In this document: in pieces, positions 1 through 12,500 of the stretch
Position numbering within the stretch: position 1 is the stretch's first letter
Layout: every line of letters starts with the position of its first letter
Assembly: GCA_028551475.1 (NCBI GenBank)
Contig: CM052356.1
Span: forward strand, 18,689,884-18,753,883
Source: Casuarina equisetifolia
Taxonomy: Eukaryota; Streptophyta; Magnoliopsida; Fagales; Casuarinaceae
Direction of reading: 5' to 3'
DNA length: 64,000 nucleotides
Notes under the pieces: generated by a model
Database searches by the model: none
The model's input: the letters and a program-made list of their open reading frames with translations, nothing else
What the model was told of the DNA's origin: nothing
Program-made: the position numbers and the translations under genes

Positions 1-1424
1 ATGATGGTTTGTTACAATCTTATAGGGGCCCATTGTATGCTTAAGTTTTTAAGAGCCCAAGTTGTGAATGCTACTCAAGCAAAATGATTCGTAATTAGAC
101 AATAGAGTATGATTCGTAATGATTGCCAATTGCAGCAAACACCTTATTGTTCATAAACACGGTCCTCATTAAAAGTGTTTTCCCATACTTGATTTAATGG
201 TTATATGTCAGAAATAGTGTAAATGAGTATCTCATTTTGTTGATATCTTGATGTAAAGTCCATGTATAAGAATATCTCCTTTTCTTAATTAATAACTTTT
301 GAAATGAGTCTTCCTAACAATCCCTGACGACTGTTTTTCCTTTTCCTTGACAAATTCAAGAGGAGAACAAGTGGGTCACGAAGATGTGAGACCATCCAAC
401 AGAGTCAGCCCCCATGACAAAATATGAAAGATGAAATGGCTCTATATACTCGGAGACATCCATATGGTTAGGATGAAATAATTCATGGTAGACTGGTAGA
501 CGATAGTATCCAATGGCGGGATAAACATTCGATTGCACATATGGTGTCAATTCAAGATGACATCCATAACCATCACAGAGACGACCTTCACTTGATATTA
601 TTCAATTCTTGTTCTCTTTTGTTCATGGTGTAGTGGGAGGTAAAACCAACCTCACACTCTCACTCGTGTTTTAAACACACTCTGAAAACCACTTCCTGGC
701 TCTAAGCTTCTGCACATATAACACAAAGCTCTATTACATATAGATACATAAACAAGCACGTAGCAGCAGGAAATATGCTGATGAACAAGTTGGGAGCGCT
801 TGTGATTGAAAGGGAAAGCAATTAGAAAGTTTGGCAAGAAAGCAATATACAAGTAGGCTCTAAGAAACTTGTGCTCTGTAACATAATATCATAAGAAAGT
901 TTGTTTCTTTTTTTCAAGTGAATTTATAGTAAGAGAATATATGTATTTTAAAAATTCTTATTAAATAAAATTTAAGCAATACAAAAAATTTAGCATATTA
1001 TTTTTAATATATACTCACTTTGCATTAACATGTGTTATGAGTTTTTTTTTTACCAAGGTATCACATAGAGACGAACTTAGATGGTATAAAAGAAGTATTA
1101 AAAAATGAAATAAAATTTTTTTGTTTCTTTTTTTGGGTATCTTAATTTCATTTCTTCATATATCTTTTAGAAACTATATGAGTTTTTTTTAATTATTTAT
1201 ATCATATTTTGTATAGATAATATTCAAAGAAATTTGAATCTTCGACGCAGCTATTCCTCCCATGCACGGGGGAAGCTTTACTCTTTCACGCACTTGTTTG
1301 TTTACGAATCAACCCAACCGACCCGGAACTACTGACCCGACTTATTTCACGGCAGCAGCAAACTCAAAAAATTGGAGTGCAATCCGAAGGTAAACGATTC
1401 TGCAGATCGTTGAAGCGTCTCAGA
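1..1424. other. Upstream flank of the J-domain gene
   Basis: No confident gene is seen here. Bases 900-1240 are very AT-rich. The last 150 bases before the first ATG become less AT-rich and probably hold the promoter and 5' leader of the J-domain gene. No clear TATA box was found. A short minus-strand open frame (356-601) is listed separately. Confidence 0.5.
356..601 (-). other. Unidentified open reading frame fragment, about 80 codons
   Basis: This minus-strand frame stays open for about 80 codons and ends in TGA at 356-358. It has no ATG at its upstream end. The translation has a mixed, protein-like composition (segments such as YPAIGYYRLPVYHELF and YVMGADSVGW-like stretches rich in Tyr, His and Pro) rather than low-complexity sequence. 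I do not recognise the family. It could be the last exon of a gene, a decayed transposon fragment, or chance. There is no supporting splice or promoter evidence. Confidence 0.15.
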
Positions 1425-4400
1425 ATGGGCGATAAATCGAGGAAGGAGAAGAAGAGGAAGACAAGGAAGCATGTAGAAGACACGGTGACTTCGTCGTCGT
1501 TGTCTCCGTCGAGCTCCGATGACGAGTCCCACAGGAAACGGCGCCGGCGCCGGCAAAGAAGCGACGAAAAAGAGTCGAGGAGAGACAAAGAGAGGAGAAG
1601 AGAGAAACGAAGGAAGGAGAGAGAGAGGAGGAGAGGGAAATCGAGAAGAGACGGAAAGAAGAGTAGGGTTTCCGAGTCCGAGTCCGAAGCGGGATCCGAT
1701 TCTTTGAGGGATGAGACTGACTCGGAGCGGGGTCTGGCCGAGCCCGAAGCTGTTGTGGGGGACATGTTGAAAGAATTCCCTAGCGTTGGCAATGATTTGA
1801 TTCAGGTTTTTTATATATATATATTGGTCGCTCAATTTTATAGGAATAGAATTCAAGCCAATTTTGATACCATTGTTAGGTTTGTGTTGATCATATTGTG
1901 TCATATGCAGCTTCTACAGATGGTTGATAGTGGGCAAGCTGTTGACATAAAGGGTGTATCTGAGAGGTCTCTTATGAGGCATATAAAAAAGCTGTTTCGT
2001 TCATTGCGGCTCAAGGAGAGTGGTGATAGAGTGTTTTTGCTACGTTCAAATGCTCGCCCTTGTTTGGAAGTTATAGGGCCTTTAATTCACTCCCATGTAG
2101 AGCCTAAAGAGCAAGAAATTGATCATTCTGTACCGGTGAATAGGGATGTAGGACGCGAACAAGTGATGGATGAGAGTAATGTTGCAGGGCCATGTCCAGA
2201 GGTTGATGCTGCTGGTACTAGAAGAAGGTAATGATTAACCTTGCGATGTCATTTATTGTGAAGGATCACAAAACATATGGACAGAGATCCAATTTGTTCT
2301 CTGAATAAGCCTTCTTTTCTCGAGTGTTAAACATGCCTTACGCTTCAAGTAAAATAGAATGCTGAGTCCCTAAATTGAAGTGCTAAATATGCAGTTTCTG
2401 GGCAGCTGTATTCCTTGTCGGGTTTCTATACTGCTAAAGATTTTGCTTTTAGATGTTGTGGCGAACAGAAAGAGGCAGTAGGAGTGAGTAAAACACGGCT
2501 GTCTGAATTAGGAACTTTCGATTAGTGAATTGAACAAACTGGTCGCCAACAGAAATGGATAAAAGCTGGAGAAGCAAATGTTTTATCCTTTACAAACATT
2601 TGTACTGTTGGTTGATAACCTAATTTGTTACAATCAAAACGGGAAACAGAAGAAATACTCAACGAGGAAAGAAGGGAAAGATAGAAAAATGAATGAGGGA
2701 TACTGTCATAAGTCTATTATTACCAGCATACTCTTTATGTTGTACCTTTGAATTTCTCATTGAGCTGGTAAAGTGAGTTTTGGGAAGAAAAAAGAAAAGA
2801 AAAGAAAAGAAATTGCAATACAATTCAGGGAGAATGATGGCCTAGGTGCTTGAATTTTGGGTCCACCTTAGGATCCTACATGGATTGTCAGTTTCATCTG
2901 AATTCCATGACTTGGAGTTCTGAGTTTCTTGTCGTCCCCTTTGTGTGATCTTTGGGTGATAATGTGGAGAATGTTTCATGAACAATTTCCAGTATTGTTT
3001 ATCCATACCTCTTACGCCTTTCTTGGATGGCTGATGAGCTCTTGGCTCAAACTTCATCTCCTTCCACTGTTGGAATGGGTTGGAGAGTGTCTTTGTGGAT
3101 TAAAAAGTAAAAAACAAAAAAATAATAAACAGCTGGGGTTATGAAACTTTCAAACATAAAGAAAAAGAAAGAGAACTTTTCTCTAATCTGTATTATGATA
3201 GTCTGTATATAGCTATTGGTGCTAGTAAACGTTGCATTTAATAGCCAGCGTAAGAGAGAGAGAGAGAAGCTGATGCAGGTGATTTATACATTTTTCTTTA
3301 CCAGGTTCATCTGCTATATATCATGCACTGTGTGATTTTGTAAATTAAATGAGTATATGGAGGTTCCATGAGATTTTGGTGGGATGATATGATTTGCTTG
3401 AGCATCTCCAATCCCTTTTTGAATACACATGAAGAACTCCCGTAGTTGAACTTTGGAGTAAAGACATCATAAAACTATTGGACTTGAAAGTTGAAGATAG
3501 TTTACTAAATGATTGAAAGGTCCTAGAAGGGATGATATGGGAATACATATGTTACTAAACAACAATGAAAAAGCCACTTATATTTTGACATTTGTCTAAT
3601 GATTTTAAGAAAAAACATATTTAATTTCACTGCTCTTGCTTACTGATTGCTGCAGAGTAATTGGCCCTGAGATGCCATCAGCTGAGTTGCTTTCAGCTGC
3701 TGCGAAATTGACAGAAGCTCAGGAAGAACTCAGGTATTTCCAGGAATTTTTTTTAACAGATACCTCGGATTTATTTGTTGGTATAGTTAGGGCTTCTTCA
3801 GTTATATATAATTGTGAAGTATGTAATGTCTGTTGAGGAGAGTTGTTATAACATTCTATGACAAATATTTTCAGGGAAGCTGAGTTGGAGGAAGATAATG
3901 AGAATTTTATTGGACCTCCACCACCTGCGATGGTTGCTGAGGCTGCTTCAGCAAATGAGGCAGAGCGATTTGAAGAGGTATTTTCTAACCCTCTTCCTTC
4001 TGCATTACCCAAAATTTTTAACTTTCTTTTCATTTTCCCTCTTCCTTTCTTATTCATGTAATGCGGTTACTTTGTACCTTATTTTCATGATGGCTTAGCG
4101 TAACCATAAAACTAAGCTATGATTGTAGCAAAGCTCGAAGATGGACTCATAGATGGCTTAAGCTTATTCTTTCATAAATAAACAAGATGCAAGTGTAGTT
4201 AAGTTCTGGGAAACTTCTCAAGAGAGGTCAATGTAATTTTTTGTAGTGTATTCTTCCCGGTACTTACAGTTTATACTGACATGATACAAGTGTATGCTAT
4301 GATTTTGGTTGCTGAAAAGAAAAGGAGAAAATATACAATTTTTTTTTTTAATGGGGTTCATGTCCCAAAATATTAGATTGAAGCATAGGACAGGTTTCAT

Positions 4401-7400
4401 TGCTCAACAGATCTTTCAATGACTCTATTATTCTCTTGCAGTACTGGTGCTGTACAAGAGATATTGTTTCAGACCTAATATTTAGAGTCAGACTCCAAAA
4501 TAATTACGTTCCCTGTAAAGTGGTTGGGTCTAACTAATTCAAAGGCTTGTGGTTTGTGATGCTGTTTTTGCTTCACCTGCCTATTCGAAAATGGCCCCTT
4601 TTCTACCTAGATCTAGATGCAAAAGATGTTGGACATGATAAAGAAATAATATTTTATGGAATCACGAACTGATGTTTGATGTTACTTTGGGAATACTTGC
4701 TAAGCATATGCTTTTTACTAGCACAGTGTTAAGGGAAGTGTGAAAAGAATTTTTCTGGCCGTGCAATATAATTTTTGTGCTCTTGTGTATGTTACTGCAA
4801 TGAGGGTGATGATGTTTTTCAGTCATCATAAACTCCTTTTATCTCTGAGCAAACTAATTGGTATTAAATAATGACTACAGGTTAATATTAGGTTTATGAG
4901 AATGTTGTTTGCAAAACACAAGAGTTTCCTAGACCATACTACTTATTACACATTACTGCAATCACTCACAAACTAAACACATTTATCTGATCAGGTCACC
5001 AGAATCATGGGGGTTGAAGCCGATTGTCCATATGATGTTGTAGGAGTGAATCACAATACTTCGTCTGACAACATAAAAAAGAAGTAAGTATCCTAATTTT
5101 TTCTTAAATGATCAGACTTAATCTGTTGTATGCATTGTTTATGAACTTTACTAGCGATACATATTTGGTAATTAGGCCTGATGCTCTCTCTCTCCCCTTT
5201 ATATTTTTTGTGGGCATGAGTGTGACTTTATTGTCTCCCCCCTCCTTTTTTGGCTGGAGTGATGGGGGGTGGGGGTGGGGTGCGGTTTGGGGTTTGGGGT
5301 TTGAATTTCCATGTTATCCCACTATGAAGTGAAATGTTATCTGCATGTGAAAAGATAGGTTTTTATTCAATCATATGGCTGACAAAAACTACAAGATAGA
5401 GAAGAGGACCTTCAAGCTCCAATAGCCACCATAACAGATAGATCTTAGTTCTTTGATGTTAGAATTTGCATTGATCTTTATATGGCAGTGTATTGGTGAT
5501 CTTTTGCCTTATATAATTATTTTTGGTTTAATGATGGACATTATAATGATACAGGTACTGGAAGTTGTCTCTTTTGGTGCATCCAGATAAATGCCCTCAT
5601 CCTCAGGCTCATCAAGCATTTATTAAATTGAATAAAGCTTTTAAAGAATTGCAAGACCCTGAGAAAGTGAGTTCTTATGCAAGCATGGTTGATATATGAA
5701 CATTTGCAGTGCTTGTATTTTTGCAGTTTTCTGTTATTCTGATGCTTTCCTCATTTCAGCTTAACTCATTCAGATAAAGTTGATTTGGTCTAATATGTAT
5801 ATTGGATTTCAATTGCCCTGTTGCATGTGATAAGTGATCACTAGTTAATTACTTGAAATCTGTAGACTTAATTTTGGTTTTCAAGCATATTATGGCTTGA
5901 GAGGGACTGGCAAAGGTGATTTGTAGATTTGAGGTTGATTTTAACAAATAACTAGTCCAGCTGATTGAAGTCTAAGAAAACAAAAGATCATCGCCACTTC
6001 CAACTGTCCCAAATTTTCTTTTCAGAATTGAAATTGTATATAGCATCTGGTTGCTGTTACCTTTCTGTAGTCTATTTACACAATGACTTGATAAAACGAT
6101 AGTGTTAAATACTTTGCCAGTTGATTTCTGACAGACGGATCATGATCAAAGACTGTGATAAATATATGTTGGGGGCATTTTGGAGGCAGACCGTGATAAA
6201 TATATTTCAAACCCGTACCTAATTGATTGTCAGAACTTAGTGAAAAGCTAAAAATATGTCAGTATTGCAAAACCTGTGGGAATGATGGGCACCAACGTGC
6301 CAATTGGCTCATAGCCTAAGATTCTTCTATTCTTTTGAAGTTGTTTCCTGCATCTTGTTCTCTTGATAGACCGTTAATATTTTCATGCGATGTTCCTATG
6401 GTGGTTATAATTGTTTTGGTATCTCCACAACTGATAACTTGAGTTTGACGTTGGTGTCTCTTTTCTGTCTGTCTGTTGTAGAGGAAACTGATGGATGAGA
6501 AAATTAAACTTAAGGAAGAACGGGAGAAAATGAAGGTATGTACACTTACTGAGCTGGTGATCTAGTTATATTTTAAGAGACATACAAAGTTGTGTTAATT
6601 CTTTTTTCTCCCATAGGTCGAGTTGAAAGCAATGCGTGAGGCTGCACAGTGGAGAAGATCTCAAGGTTGGCCATTTTTCCAATCTCTTTCACTCTTTGAG
6701 TGTGTGTGTGTGTGAAAGGGTGCAGTAGTCATGTGTGCAAACCCTATTTGACTTTATCTTTGTAGAATGATGTTCTTTTTTCTTCTAATGATCGAATGCA
6801 AGATTAATCTTATTGTTGTGCCCATGCCTAATGCATATTAGATTAGTTCAATTTAGGATAAAAATTGGTCTATGATCAATTGTTTCAAAGAGTATTGTGC
6901 TTGTGCAAACAAGCTCGAGGGTAATGCTCATACAGATGGTTAATTAGTGATATTTTCTGGATTGCTAATGCATGCACAACATGAAATATTGTTGAATTGT
7001 TTAAAGTACCTATCTAATAACTAAGAAGTTTTAAGCCTTAAAAGATGAATTGAAACTGTGAACAAGCTGAGTGGAACATTGTTAGGGTGGGGAAGGGTGG
7101 TGTGATTGATAGATTGTGGGGACAGATGTTAAGAAGGAGAGGATCACTCAGCAGTGGAGCAAAAGGAAGATATGAAATCCAAAAGGGAAGGTGAGCTGAA
7201 TAGAGGAGATTTATTTGAGGCAGATATCTAGAACTATCTGCCTGAGGGAAGGTGAAAATGAAGCTCTTTCACTGGCTGGCTGGCTGGCTGGAGGGATAGG
7301 CAGCTTTATGGAATCTGTACAATGAAGTTGACAAATAGAGACCTTCAGTTGATGGACCAATTTCTCCACCCTTGAAATGAAAGGTTAAAAAGGAAGTTGG

Positions 7401-9035
7401 GGAGACTTTTTGAGTGAGAGAAGGTGGCAATATCTTTGAGAGATAGTGGGCGCCAAAGCTCTTGGACTAAATGGCTTTACTGTGGCTTTCTCTAACAGTG
7501 CCATTGTAGCAGTGGTTGATATTGTGTTTTTTAGGGACTTCAGTAGCTAACGAGGTTTGAGAATTTGTTACTTTTAGCAGAGGATAAGCTATGTAGATAA
7601 AAGGAAATGACGAAGGACAAATGTGTACAAGAGCAGCCCCCAGAATTTAGAAACTGAAGATCAGAAGGTCTGAAAAAAATATTAAGATGTAGTGAAGTAG
7701 ACATTATCCAAAGCCGTTATCCAATCATGTATGGTTCAAATATAGACCCAATTGGAACCCAGGATACCTCTATTCTCTTGACAAGTCTTATAAGTCCTTT
7801 TTCTTTATTTTGTCAATACTAGATATAATGGGAAAACTTTCATAGAGCAAGCAACTTAGCTACTGGCCTTCTTAAAATAATAACAAAATGCATCAACGGT
7901 TTAGTTCAGGTTATTGTGTAAGAAAAGTGTATGCTCTTGAATGTAGAATATCGTATTGCTTTTGTCTTCAACAACTTACGACGTAAAGTTTTTTTCTCTA
8001 ATTCTGACTCCAAGCTGTTGTGCTTGCAGGTATATCTATGGAGGGTGATGATGAGCTATTGGCAGACATGGATGTTAAGGAGGAACGTAAAAGAGACGAA
8101 TGGATGACAACACTACCTCCTGAACGAAAAGTAAGACCGTTCATTCAGTTGTCATGTATTTAGATTAATTACATTTTGTCATTATTAGTTTTTAAACTTT
8201 TTCTTCTTCTCTGCAATTCCCTGCCTCTACCCAGAAAACAAAACCCTCCTGGCTCGTCTCTCTTTCACTGCTATAAACCATTGATTTGTCGTTTTCTTTG
8301 ATTCTGGAGGCGCGCGGGGGGGGGGGGGGGGGGGGGGTGTGGAACAGTGATAATTTCTTCGTTTTCAGGAGATATTTTGATTTCATGATACTTGTGCAGT
8401 TAGTTCAGTCTGGGTGAAACACCCTGAGGGGTTCAGTTTCGATTGTCACTGCCTCCTTTTTATATTGTTTACAAAGGCATGACCTCCTACTCTCCTGTCT
8501 TTTCAGCCCGGTGTGCCTACGCAGACAACTAAATTTAGCAGAAGTACAAAAGAAGGACGTGGTGATACTAGTGTTTGGACGGATACCCCTTCGGATAGAG
8601 CCCAGAAGGCGAAAATGAAGTATGTTTCGGTCATTCTCCACTCTTCTTTCCTACATTTTTTAAGGGATTTGGATTAATTTATTTTACCATGATAGTTATT
8701 TGGAAGCATACAATGAGGCTGCCGCACTTGCTTCCAATGAAGAGCAAAGCAAACAGAAAAATTCAGAGGCGGAGTTGGTGGATAAATACAATAAAGAAAA
8801 ACGATCGAAGTCATTGTTACAGAAGCACCAGGAAGAATCTACAGGCCGTTCGAAGAAAATGTCCAAGCAGAAGCGAGAGAAGGAAGAGTGGATTGGGCAA
8901 CATCCTTGGAAACCTTGGGATCGTGAGAAGGACTTGGTGGCTGGGAGGAAAAATATAAAGCTTGATCCAGAAGACATGGCTGAGGGATTAGCTTCCAGGT
9001 TTTCTTCAGGAAACTTCCAAAGAAACTTCCTTTAG
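1425..9035 (+). CDS. J-domain / GPALPP (DUF3752) nuclear protein, 11 exons
   Basis: Eleven exons join in frame into 578 residues: 1425-1805, 1911-2227, 3656-3733, 3875-3977, 4995-5083, 5555-5666, 6482-6535, 6617-6665, 8030-8130, 8507-8619 and 8696-9035. All introns are GT-AG. Residues 1-100 are Lys/Arg/Ser/Glu-rich with RRKR-type runs, as in nuclear speckle or splicing-associated proteins. GPPPPA lies at 272-277. A DnaJ J domain spans about 294-360, with HPD at 332-334. A charged helical C-terminal part (about 400-570) contains DEWMTTLPPERK and fits DUF3752/GPALPP. From memory, Arabidopsis At1g65280 has the same J + DUF3752 layout. By its HPD the protein should stimulate an Hsp70 partner; its substrate is unknown. 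I chose the ATG at 1425 because the frame upstream of it has no other ATG. An L1 relic lies in intron 8. Confidence 0.9.
5264..5298 (+). repeat. G-run tract in intron 5 of the J-domain gene
   Basis: Successive runs of four to six G are separated by one to four bases and end in TTTGGGG-like units. This pattern satisfies the usual G-quadruplex rule on the transcript-sense strand. It lies inside intron 5 (5084-5554), about 260 bases before the exon that encodes HPD. Confidence 0.7.
7240..7620 (+). mobile_element. Decayed L1-type LINE fragment in intron 8
   Basis: Read in broken frames, this stretch resembles the linker and start of the reverse transcriptase of plant L1 elements. A LYNEV..RPSVDGP stretch is followed by a run like ALGLNGFTVAF, matching the family consensus KAPGPDGFTxAFF, and then VFFRDF, matching VFxEF. 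The frames carry many stops and shifts, so it is an old relic. It lies in sense orientation in the 1.36-kb intron 8 (6666-8029). The outer limits are uncertain and no target duplication was found. Confidence 0.5.
7272..7291 (+). repeat. Short (CTGG)n tandem repeat
   Basis: About five copies of CTGG lie in tandem inside intron 8 of the J-domain gene, at the edge of the LINE relic. Confidence 0.8.
8316..8337 (+). repeat. Uninterrupted poly(G) run of 22
   Basis: Twenty-two consecutive G follow a CGCGC stretch inside intron 9 (8131-8506) of the J-domain gene. Runs this long are rare in plant DNA. The length may vary between individuals, or be wrong in the assembly. Confidence 0.85.
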
Positions 9036-9159
9036 ACCTCGGACCTGTATGTTTGCAGTTCATAGTATCACATTGCCTTGTCAGTCATTTTAACTTTCTA
9101 TGTTCGTATACAGTAGTTCAATCACTAAAGGAAAGAGAATTTTTATGACACATCTCACG

Positions 9160-9181
9160 TCTCTCTCTCTCTCTCTCTCTC
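9160..9181 (+). repeat. (CT)n microsatellite
   Basis: Eleven CT units lie about 130 bases after the stop codon of the J-domain gene, probably within its 3' untranslated region or just past it. Confidence 0.9.
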
Positions 9182-9540
9182 GTCTTGGTGAGCTTTTTAA
9201 CAACTTAATTTCACATCTCATGAAACCATGGATTCTGCTGTAGTCACCCTTATTTCCTGGTTTAGATTTATAAGAATGTGAGGTTCTAGCTTTTATTCCA
9301 GTTCGGCTTGCTTGCCTTACAGAGGAGCAGCTCTAATCTTTTTGTTTTGGTACTGATTGTCGCCTATAAGTGAAAAAGATTAGGTGCTTATTTGAGCTTT
9401 TGATTCACAATTTCTATACAGAATCAAACATATATCAAATATCTATGATATAAGTTGGTTAATTGACATATAGCATAAATTGATAAACTCAATCGACTGT
9501 GAAATTATAGTTCTCTTCAGGTTAAAAGTAAAGTAAAAAA

Positions 9541-9558
9541 GAGAGAGAGAGAGAGAGA
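9541..9558 (+). repeat. (GA)n microsatellite
   Basis: Nine GA units are followed by an A-run, in intergenic DNA downstream of the J-domain gene. Confidence 0.9.
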
Positions 9559-12500
9559 AAAAAAATTGGGGGACATTAGACTTGAACAGTTGAGACTTGA
9601 TCGCTGAACCATTCAAGTTGTGGTAATGCACCAATCCCTGAAAGAGAAGGCAAAGAATCACAGAAGTTCATTGTCAACGGCGAGAGACAGATGCTGCTTT
9701 AACAATGGCAGTCAGTCTACGTGACTACATCAAATGACTGAACAACATGTCGATCTCCATTACTGACAAGCAGAACAAACTGATGTTACATCTCAAAGTA
9801 ATTATGGTGGACTTCTGGTGTCTCTGACGGCCAGTGCTCGAGATTTCTACCCCACCCAACCCACTATTCTTATACGATTATTTATCCTACCTGAAATTCG
9901 AAGCTCCAGGTTATCGTGCTTTCAAACAAAGTAACATACTTTATAGTTCATTGAGAAAATAAAATTTTATGTAGATAATGGCTTTTATCGAAGTATCACA
10001 CGTTACTTGCACTTTATAATAAAATTTTCTTTCATCCAAACAAATCGGCTTTTAAGAAAGAGATCAATTTTCTGATATAGTATTACAGCTTATGATTTGA
10101 GTGAACAAGATCTTGTCAAAACTCTCAGTTTTAGTACAAAGCCCCACACATAATACTACTTAAAAATTTGTAATTTTATTTCATAGTAATTGCAAAAATA
10201 TTTCGAACTCGCAGCCCTAGGAGAGAAGTGGCATAGAATATCCAAACTTCAATGGCTTTTATTACATTTGTCCTAAGTTAATTATAGAATAAAGAAAGAG
10301 TAACAAGAAAAGACAAAAGGAATAAACCCCACGAGTCATGATGACCCATGTATGTCTGTTATATCATTAGGTGAGCTCTAAGAAAACCCAAACAGGAAAA
10401 GGAGAAAAAGAAGGGGGACAACTTGGGTTGTGCGAGAAGACATGTCATAATCAACTTCGGCCAAACCCCGGATTCAGGGTGTCCATATTCTCTCTAGAAC
10501 GTTTTTTGGTCATCATCAAGCTTACTTAACCCTCCTTCTCTCTCCTTGCATCTAGAAGATTTGTGGCTTAAAAAACTAAGATATGGATATTATGAGTAGG
10601 GTTGAAAATGTTGTAATAATACATTAACGTGTGTGGGATGGAGTGGCACAACCTCCAGCAGTCCCACAAACCGCCCCAAACACCCCCACTTGCTTGATTC
10701 TCACTGTTTCTTCTTTGCCAAAGCAAACCCCACCACCCCTTTCGAGATAACGAGGCTTTGTTCTCGTACCAATAAGCTGCATCATCCTCTATTCGCCTCC
10801 AAAAAAGCTTCCTTCTTAGGAGCCTTAGCTGTCTCCTTTTCTTCTCCCCTTCTTTTTCTATTCTTTTGTTTGGAGGAGGGTGGAGAGGAGACAGGAAGAA
10901 AGAGGAAGAGTGGGGTTTGTTCTACATTTATGCGTAAAGAAAGATCCTATGAATTGGTGATGGATAAATTATCAACGTCTTCGTTTCCTTATTCACTGCC
11001 GGTGTTCATTTCTCTTAAGGAAAGGCCAGCATACAGCCACAATCAGGATACGCTTCAAACTCTAAACTAATCTATACTAGTAGTAAACTTGGTTTGCTTT
11101 GATGGGGGCCTATAATTTCAAATTTTCGTTGTAATTTTAATAACATACTTTACAACCAAAGATTTTCTAACAGCGCAGGGAACTTTTTTTTTTGGGGGGG
11201 GGTTAGATAAATAAGGTTTCAAGATACAAGGTGTTAAACCTAGAACTCAAGTCTTGAGAAACTAATAACTAATAATTGAATAATTAATTTATGGATTCAT
11301 AACTACAAACAATAATTCAAGGCAAAAATAAGTTCTCCATATGATGTTAAGTTTTTTTAATTTAGATGAATAAGATCTCAATAAGATGTATAATTTAAGT
11401 ATAAGACATTTATCGTAATATTATTTACAAAATTCATAACTTCACGTTGCAATACTTATCATGAGGGATCTTAGAATATATATTACTACCTTAACTTGTT
11501 ATAGGTTACTATTTTATGTGAAGTAAATATTTCCATTCTTCTAAATAAGCTTTCTAACAGTAACAATTCATGGTCATATTCATTTGCCTTCGCTAAAAGA
11601 CAACCCAAGGATGTCAAAGAAGAAAAGAGATGACCCCAAGCAAGCAAACAAACAAACAGAGGCACAGGTCTGCAAGTTCTACTTCCAGTACATAATTTGC
11701 CCATTCATGTAAAACCACGAAGAATATAAGTATGGAAAATTCAACGTGAAATGATTGTCTCGAAAGGGAGGTCACTACCTTCTTTAGAGATGACTTTGCA
11801 AGCATTTTAGTTGTCCATCAAATAACATACAGATTATAACCGGCCATAAAGAGAAAATTGACTTTCATCACGTTCCGAGTTTGCAGTGTAGCACTAAAAC
11901 TTAATGGATTTGAAGGTGGCCTGGAACTCTTCTTTATTTTCCTCTTGTTTTATCCAGGTTCCTTTCATGGCGCCGACCTCATGAACTCAACTAGGTTGTT
12001 GCTCTAATGCTTTCACACAAATTCAAGATTGTCATTATTCAGTAGATCTAGATGTCTATGATGTTGTAGGCCTCCCCATTCTTGCTCCACCATTTCAACC
12101 GGAGAGTGGTGATTAGCTAGGCTGCCAAATGTGAACAGTGCAAACAAGCAAAACAGCCTACTGCATCGAGTGTGTACGGATCCAAGGAATGATTATGTCT
12201 CCAAGTAGAAGGTGAAAAAAGAAAAAAGACAAGAAATCATTATTAAGTTGCATAAGCGTAAGATGGATGATAAAACATGCGAATCATATGCATGCAAATC
12301 CTTTTGTCTTCGAAATCAAATCTCATTAATCTTATGGAACTCATAAATTACGGACAATACTTGCTTTTTACTCTTAAAAGGTAAGAAAATTAATCAAACC
12401 CGAGTGTACTAGCATCCCACTTAGTCCTCATATATCTTTAATATTTTAGTTTGATATCCTATTAATTTAGTTGGTAGCTCATGTCGTTTGGGACCCAAAT

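Noticed and set aside
1519-1707. Arg/Glu/Gly-rich frames overlapping exon 1 of the J-domain gene
   Set aside because: Shadows of the Ser/Arg/Lys-rich coding sequence in other frames.
10633-11070. 145-codon plus-strand open frame
   Set aside because: It starts with GTG, is dominated by Ser/Phe/Leu from pyrimidine-rich DNA, has no domain and no splice context. It looks like a leader or non-coding transcript.
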